Source of the DNA: Caryophanales bacterium UBA1744
Lineage (GTDB): Bacteria > Bacillota_I > Bacilli_A > RFN20 > CAG-826
Assembly (NCBI GenBank): GCA_002314915.1
Contig: DCHU01000034.1
Coordinates: forward strand, 9,267-17,327
Length of the DNA stretch: 8,061 bases
Reading direction: 5' to 3'
Positions within the stretch are counted from its first letter, which is position 1. Every line of letters begins with the position of its first letter. The position numbers were made by a program, and so were the translations under genes. This document shows, one piece after another, positions 5,512-8,061 of the stretch. A model generated the notes under the pieces. The model was not told where the DNA came from and did no database searches. It worked only from the letters and a program-made list of their open reading frames with translations.

Positions 5512-5542
5512 AAAACCCCCTAAGGAATATTCCTTAGGAGGT
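5512..5542 (-). terminator. Terminator of the collagen-like protein gene, built on a 20-bp perfect palindrome
   Basis: Positions 5519-5538 are self-complementary over 20 bases, and pairing continues outward after one mismatch to 5515-5542 (13 of 14 positions). Read on the minus strand the hairpin is followed by TTTT then CTGTT (complement of about 5507-5515), fitting a Rho-independent terminator 19 bases after the TAA at 5562-5564. In the plus direction there is no T tract, so it is not a clear terminator for the TetR gene, and I see no other after that gene. Confidence 0.65.
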
Positions 5543-5561
5543 GTAAATTAGTAACTAGTCG

Positions 5562-7979
5562 TTAGTTTTTTCTGTTTCTTCTCTTATCAACAATAAGATA
5601 TGCAACTCCGCCGACGGCAGCAACATTAACGACAATTGAAGCGATTAACACACCCAATAAGTTTGTGCCGTCCTTGCCGTCTTTTCCGTCAACGCCATCT
5701 CTACCAGGCTGACCATCTGCACCGTCAGCACCTGGAGCACCCGGCTGTCCGTCCGCTCCGTCTGCGCCATCAGCGCCTGGAGTACCTGGCTGTCCGTCAG
5801 CACCGTCAGCGCCATCTCTTCCTGGCTGTCCGTCTGCTCCGTCAGCACCGTCCGCTCCGTCGGCACCATTGGCTCCGTTAGCGCCTTTAATGTTGCCAAC
5901 TTTTGACCATCCGGTTTCGGTTTTGGTGAATAAATCATATGTTTCTGTGTTGATGAAGACATCTCCAACGTTTCCTTGGGATTCAGTTGGGTCGCTTGTG
6001 CCAACTAAAACGGAGGATCCATCTTTACCGTCAACACCATTAGCTCCGTCTGCACCGTCCGCACCATCAGCACCATCGGCTCCGTCGGCACCATCGGTGC
6101 CATCAGCGCCTGATGCACCAGGCTGACCAAGTAATGACCCTGTTTTTACCCAGCCTGTTTCTGTGTATTTGAAGATGTCATATGTTTCTGTGTTGATATA
6201 AATATCACCAACTACAGCTTCTGTTACGTTAGAGACAACAACTCCATCCACGTCGAGATAGATTTGGTCGCCAATTCTTAACGATGGGTTAATCTTTTCA
6301 TATGTGATAAGGTTCGTAGATCTTCTGAATGTACTTCCGCCATAAGATGTAGTCAAAACACAAACGTATTTATCACCATCAACAGCGGATGTTGTATCCA
6401 ATGTTTCCGATGTTCCAACTAGAGTTCGTGTTTCAACGGTGATGCTATCGATACCTGTTTTCTCATCTCCTGCTGGAGCGCAGAAATAATATGTTCCGTC
6501 GGTTGGGGCGGTAAATGATAATGTCAATCCTTCGCTCGAATATGAATATTCCGTTTGCTCAGCTGTGTTGTAATCCTTATAGATTCGGCAATTCTCCCGA
6601 GTGTACTCAATCAAATAATCGTAAGAGTTGGAAAAAGTAAAGTGTGCTGTTTTCCCAGCTTCCATATCTAAAGCGAATACCGGTTCATCAGAGTATGATT
6701 CCGCTACCCAGTTCTTATAAATCAAATTGAAATGGCCTTTGCAGTTTTCATCGAGATAAGCATCATTAAAGGCGTCTTTCGAAACGGATTTGAACCACTC
6801 GTAACTGAAATCCGAGAGAAATGCAGCTCCATCGATGGCAGATACTGTATAGTTGTTGGCCTTGCTAGGCTGTTCATCGATAGTGATGGCTGAACCGATT
6901 TCTAGATATTGTTTATTTATCGTAGCTTCGGCAACCAAAGGCAACAATTCGATATCGGAACCGTCAACATTGTCATAGCCGATACCGAACATCCAATCCT
7001 CAACGCTGATTTGACCAGAAGATGGCAAAACGATTTCGCCATTAGCCTCCATCGCAAGGTAGCCATCGCAAATCTTAACATCGCCTAATGATGAAGATTC
7101 AGTTGTCCCTAACGTAAGATATCCTACGCCACCATACATTTCGAGTGCAGCCTCGCTAAATCCACCGTTTGAATTATAATTCAATTCTCCATCATACATG
7201 ACGATTTCTGGAACTTGGGCAGCGATTGGCCCATCTTCAATTAATGCTGTTCCACCACGCATAGTAATGTGCTGAACGCCTGTATTTCTAGACCAAGTAC
7301 CTCCAACGGAAGATCCGCTTTTTGCGTTAAGGTATCCACCCTCAACGTACATTTGGTAAGCGCAGGAATTGACAACTTGGTTATCTCCAGTTGTCGATAC
7401 ATTTCCGGTCTCGAGATAAAGGTTTCCCGATTTTAACGTAACCGCATCACCGAAAATAAAGTTCTGGGCACTGACATCAGTAAAGGAAAGATCTCCACTT
7501 TTAATCGTTAAAGATGAATCTGCGATTGCCTCCTGAATTACAGCGTCTGCATTGACTAAAGAAAGGTATCTTTCAGTGGTGTTAACGCATTCCAAATTGC
7601 TATCACCAAAGAGATATATTTCCGCAAGCGACTCATCGTAATCTTCGAAGTAGAATATGCCAGGAGCGCTGGTCTTGAAGTTGAAGTTTTTCAAAGAAAT
7701 CTCATAAACTTTAATGGTATCTCCCCATTCGTTGACCTCATCATGAGATTCTACTTCCATTCCCTCCATCCATAGATACTCGCCTTTAACATAACTGTCG
7801 GATTCGGAATCATATTTATACTTATATGTTGCACCATCCACAAAATAAACGCCGTAGTCGTAAACAGTATCATCGTCCGCTTTGGCGACACGCACCTCTT
7901 TCTTATTCGCATTTGCGCAGATTAGTCCCAAAACCGCGAGGCTTGAAACTAATAAAGCAACCGACTTTCTTTTCTTCAT
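5562..7979 (-). CDS. Membrane-anchored collagen-like surface protein
   Basis: The 805-residue protein has a signal peptide (KKRK, hydrophobic 7-20; likely cleaved after AKA at 34; LGLIC lacks the small residue before Cys that a lipobox needs). Residues about 40-345 are beta-rich, with short recurring strands around Gly (for example SGDLSF, SGNLYLE, EGGYLNAK, DGYLAMEANG), suggesting a beta-solenoid. About 350-590 holds further beta-rich segments. Collagen-like Gly-X-Y tracts follow at 618-656 (13 triplets) and 699-773 (25 triplets), rich in GAD. A repeated 29-residue module precedes each (590-618, 671-699). The end is a hydrophobic segment 774-797 followed by KRRNRKN, so it is a single-pass anchor with the bulk outside; no LPXTG motif is present. 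The role is probably structural or adhesive. AGAGGAGA and a good promoter precede the start. Confidence 0.85.
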   Translation of the reverse strand: MKKRKSVALLVSSLAVLGLICANANKKEVRVAKADDDTVYDYGVYFVDGATYKYKYDSESDSYVKGEYLWMEGMEVESHDEVNEWGDTIKVYEISLKNFNFKTSAPGIFYFEDYDESLAEIYLFGDSNLECVNTTERYLSLVNADAVIQEAIADSSLTIKSGDLSFTDVSAQNFIFGDAVTLKSGNLYLETGNVSTTGDNQVVNSCAYQMYVEGGYLNAKSGSSVGGTWSRNTGVQHITMRGGTALIEDGPIAAQVPEIVMYDGELNYNSNGGFSEAALEMYGGVGYLTLGTTESSSLGDVKICDGYLAMEANGEIVLPSSGQISVEDWMFGIGYDNVDGSDIELLPLVAEATINKQYLEIGSAITIDEQPSKANNYTVSAIDGAAFLSDFSYEWFKSVSKDAFNDAYLDENCKGHFNLIYKNWVAESYSDEPVFALDMEAGKTAHFTFSNSYDYLIEYTRENCRIYKDYNTAEQTEYSYSSEGLTLSFTAPTDGTYYFCAPAGDEKTGIDSITVETRTLVGTSETLDTTSAVDGDKYVCVLTTSYGGSTFRRSTNLITYEKINPSLRIGDQIYLDVDGVVVSNVTEAVVGDIYINTETYDIFKYTETGWVKTGSLLGQPGASGADGTDGADGADGADGADGADGANGVDGKDGSSVLVGTSDPTESQGNVGDVFINTETYDLFTKTETGWSKVGNIKGANGANGADGADGADGADGQPGRDGADGADGQPGTPGADGADGADGQPGAPGADGADGQPGRDGVDGKDGKDGTNLLGVLIASIVVNVAAVGGVAYLIVDKRRNRKN
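5667..5885 (-). repeat. Second collagen-like Gly-X-Y coding tract (25 triplets)
   Basis: Encodes residues 699-773 of the surface protein in unbroken Gly-X-Y register. GAD dominates, with GQP, GTP, GAP, GRD, GVD and GKD interspersed. The Pro-containing triplets favour a triple helix. At DNA level this is an imperfect 9-base and 27-base type tandem repeat, prone to change length. Confidence 0.9.
5883..5969 (-). repeat. Copy 2 of the INTETYD module
   Basis: Encodes residues 671-699 of the surface protein (VGDVF, INTETYD, LF, TETGW, then KVGNIKG). It matches copy 1 at 19 of 29 residues without gaps and leads directly into the second collagen tract. Similar short modules precede collagen-like or tail-fibre repeats in other bacterial and phage proteins, from memory. 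Confidence 0.85.
6018..6128 (-). repeat. First collagen-like Gly-X-Y coding tract (13 triplets)
   Basis: Encodes residues 618-654 onward (GQP, GAS, GAD, GTD, then a run of GAD, GAN, GVD, GKD, GSS). Except for the first triplet it lacks Pro, so the triple helix here would be shorter and less stable than that of the second tract. Confidence 0.9.
6126..6212 (-). repeat. Copy 1 of the INTETYD module
   Basis: Encodes residues 590-618 (VGDIY, INTETYD, IF, TETGW, then KTGSLLG). It shares a 20-base exact match with copy 2 (plus-strand 6178-6197 and 5935-5954), and the two copies lie 243 bases apart. This points to an internal duplication of module plus collagen tract. Confidence 0.85.
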
Positions 7980-7994
7980 AATTGTCTCCTCTTA

Positions 7995-8014
7995 ACTTTA
8001 ATCTCTATTAAAGT
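7995..8014. promoter_or_regulatory. Perfect 8-bp inverted repeat over the -10 of the collagen-like gene
   Basis: Arms ACTTTAAT and ATTAAAGT flank CTCT with no mismatch. The repeat covers the -10 (8007-8012) and the predicted start near 8000. The RNA would contain only one arm, so a DNA-binding protein is more likely than an RNA hairpin. Confidence 0.45.
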
Positions 8015-8035
8015 ATATGAATAATTTGTTTTCAA
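8007..8035 (-). promoter_or_regulatory. Promoter of the collagen-like protein gene
   Basis: On the minus strand TTGAAA (8030-8035) and TTTAAT (8007-8012) are separated by 17 bases, a close match to sigma-A. Transcription would start near 8000, with a leader of about 20 bases carrying AGAGGAGA (7985-7992). Confidence 0.65.
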
Positions 8036-8061
8036 AACTTTTTTTACAAAGCGTTAAAAAA

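Noticed and set aside
5636..6126. Open frames on the plus strand, and another minus-strand frame, across the collagen-coding region
   Set aside because: These are shadows of the Gly-X-Y repeat: the low-complexity codons keep all frames open and give Arg/His-rich or Ala/Pro/Ser-rich products with no start signals.
5667..6128. Repeated DNA that could be mistaken for a CRISPR array or minisatellite
   Set aside because: The periodicity is that of codons in one continuous long gene; there are no constant repeats separated by unique spacers.
7917..7979. Lipobox at LGLIC in the collagen-like protein
   Set aside because: The residue before the Cys is Ile, not Gly/Ala/Ser, and an AKA cleavage site follows; a normal signal peptide fits better.
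1..8061. Reassigned TGA codon (Trp), as in some relatives of Mollicutes
   Set aside because: No gene uses TGA as a stop, which is compatible with reassignment, but all complete genes read through normally with TGG for Trp, so nothing supports it.

Overview
The window looks like chromosome from a low-to-moderate GC, strictly anaerobic, Gram-positive-type bacterium, probably an uncultured gut or rumen member of the Bacilli/Erysipelotrichia. This placement is inference. It rests on three lipoproteins with standard lipoboxes, a membrane-anchored collagen-like surface protein, AGGAG-type ribosome binding sites, an N-terminal part of a group B-like [FeFe] hydrogenase and an oxygen-sensitive Fe-S cysteine desulfidase. 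Six stop codons are visible (five TAA, one TAG, no TGA), and nothing requires TGA to be read as Trp.

Layout, left to right. 1-638 (-): first 212 codons of a ferredoxin-rich monomeric [FeFe] hydrogenase, cut by the window edge. 794-2083 (-): exported lipoprotein with a fibronectin III-like segment and a tyrosine phosphatase domain (HCWGGADRTG). 2221-3498 (-): L-cysteine desulfidase / UPF0597 (CdsB/CyuA family). 3499-3663: promoter and two terminator-like hairpins, no gene. 3664-4086 (-) and 4226-4819 (+): two divergent small lipoproteins of unknown function. 4967-5467 (+): TetR-family regulator with a candidate operator at its own promoter. 5562-7979 (-): 805-residue surface protein with signal peptide, beta-rich ectodomain, two collagen-like Gly-X-Y tracts and a C-terminal membrane anchor.

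Nearly every gene appears to be its own transcription unit. A promoter candidate precedes each gene, and hairpin-plus-T-tract terminators follow all complete genes except possibly the TetR gene. There is therefore no operon logic tying the genes together. Four of the seven products are predicted to act at or outside the cell surface. No stretch over 300 bases lacks a gene. I see no tRNA, rRNA, CRISPR array, insertion sequence or recognised riboswitch.

I did not find a convincing new multi-gene system. The parts most worth a second look are the collagen-like protein with its internal duplication and missing sortase motif, the palindromes at the tetR and collagen-protein promoters, a possibly leaderless cysteine desulfidase mRNA, and an A7G6 run inside a lipoprotein promoter.
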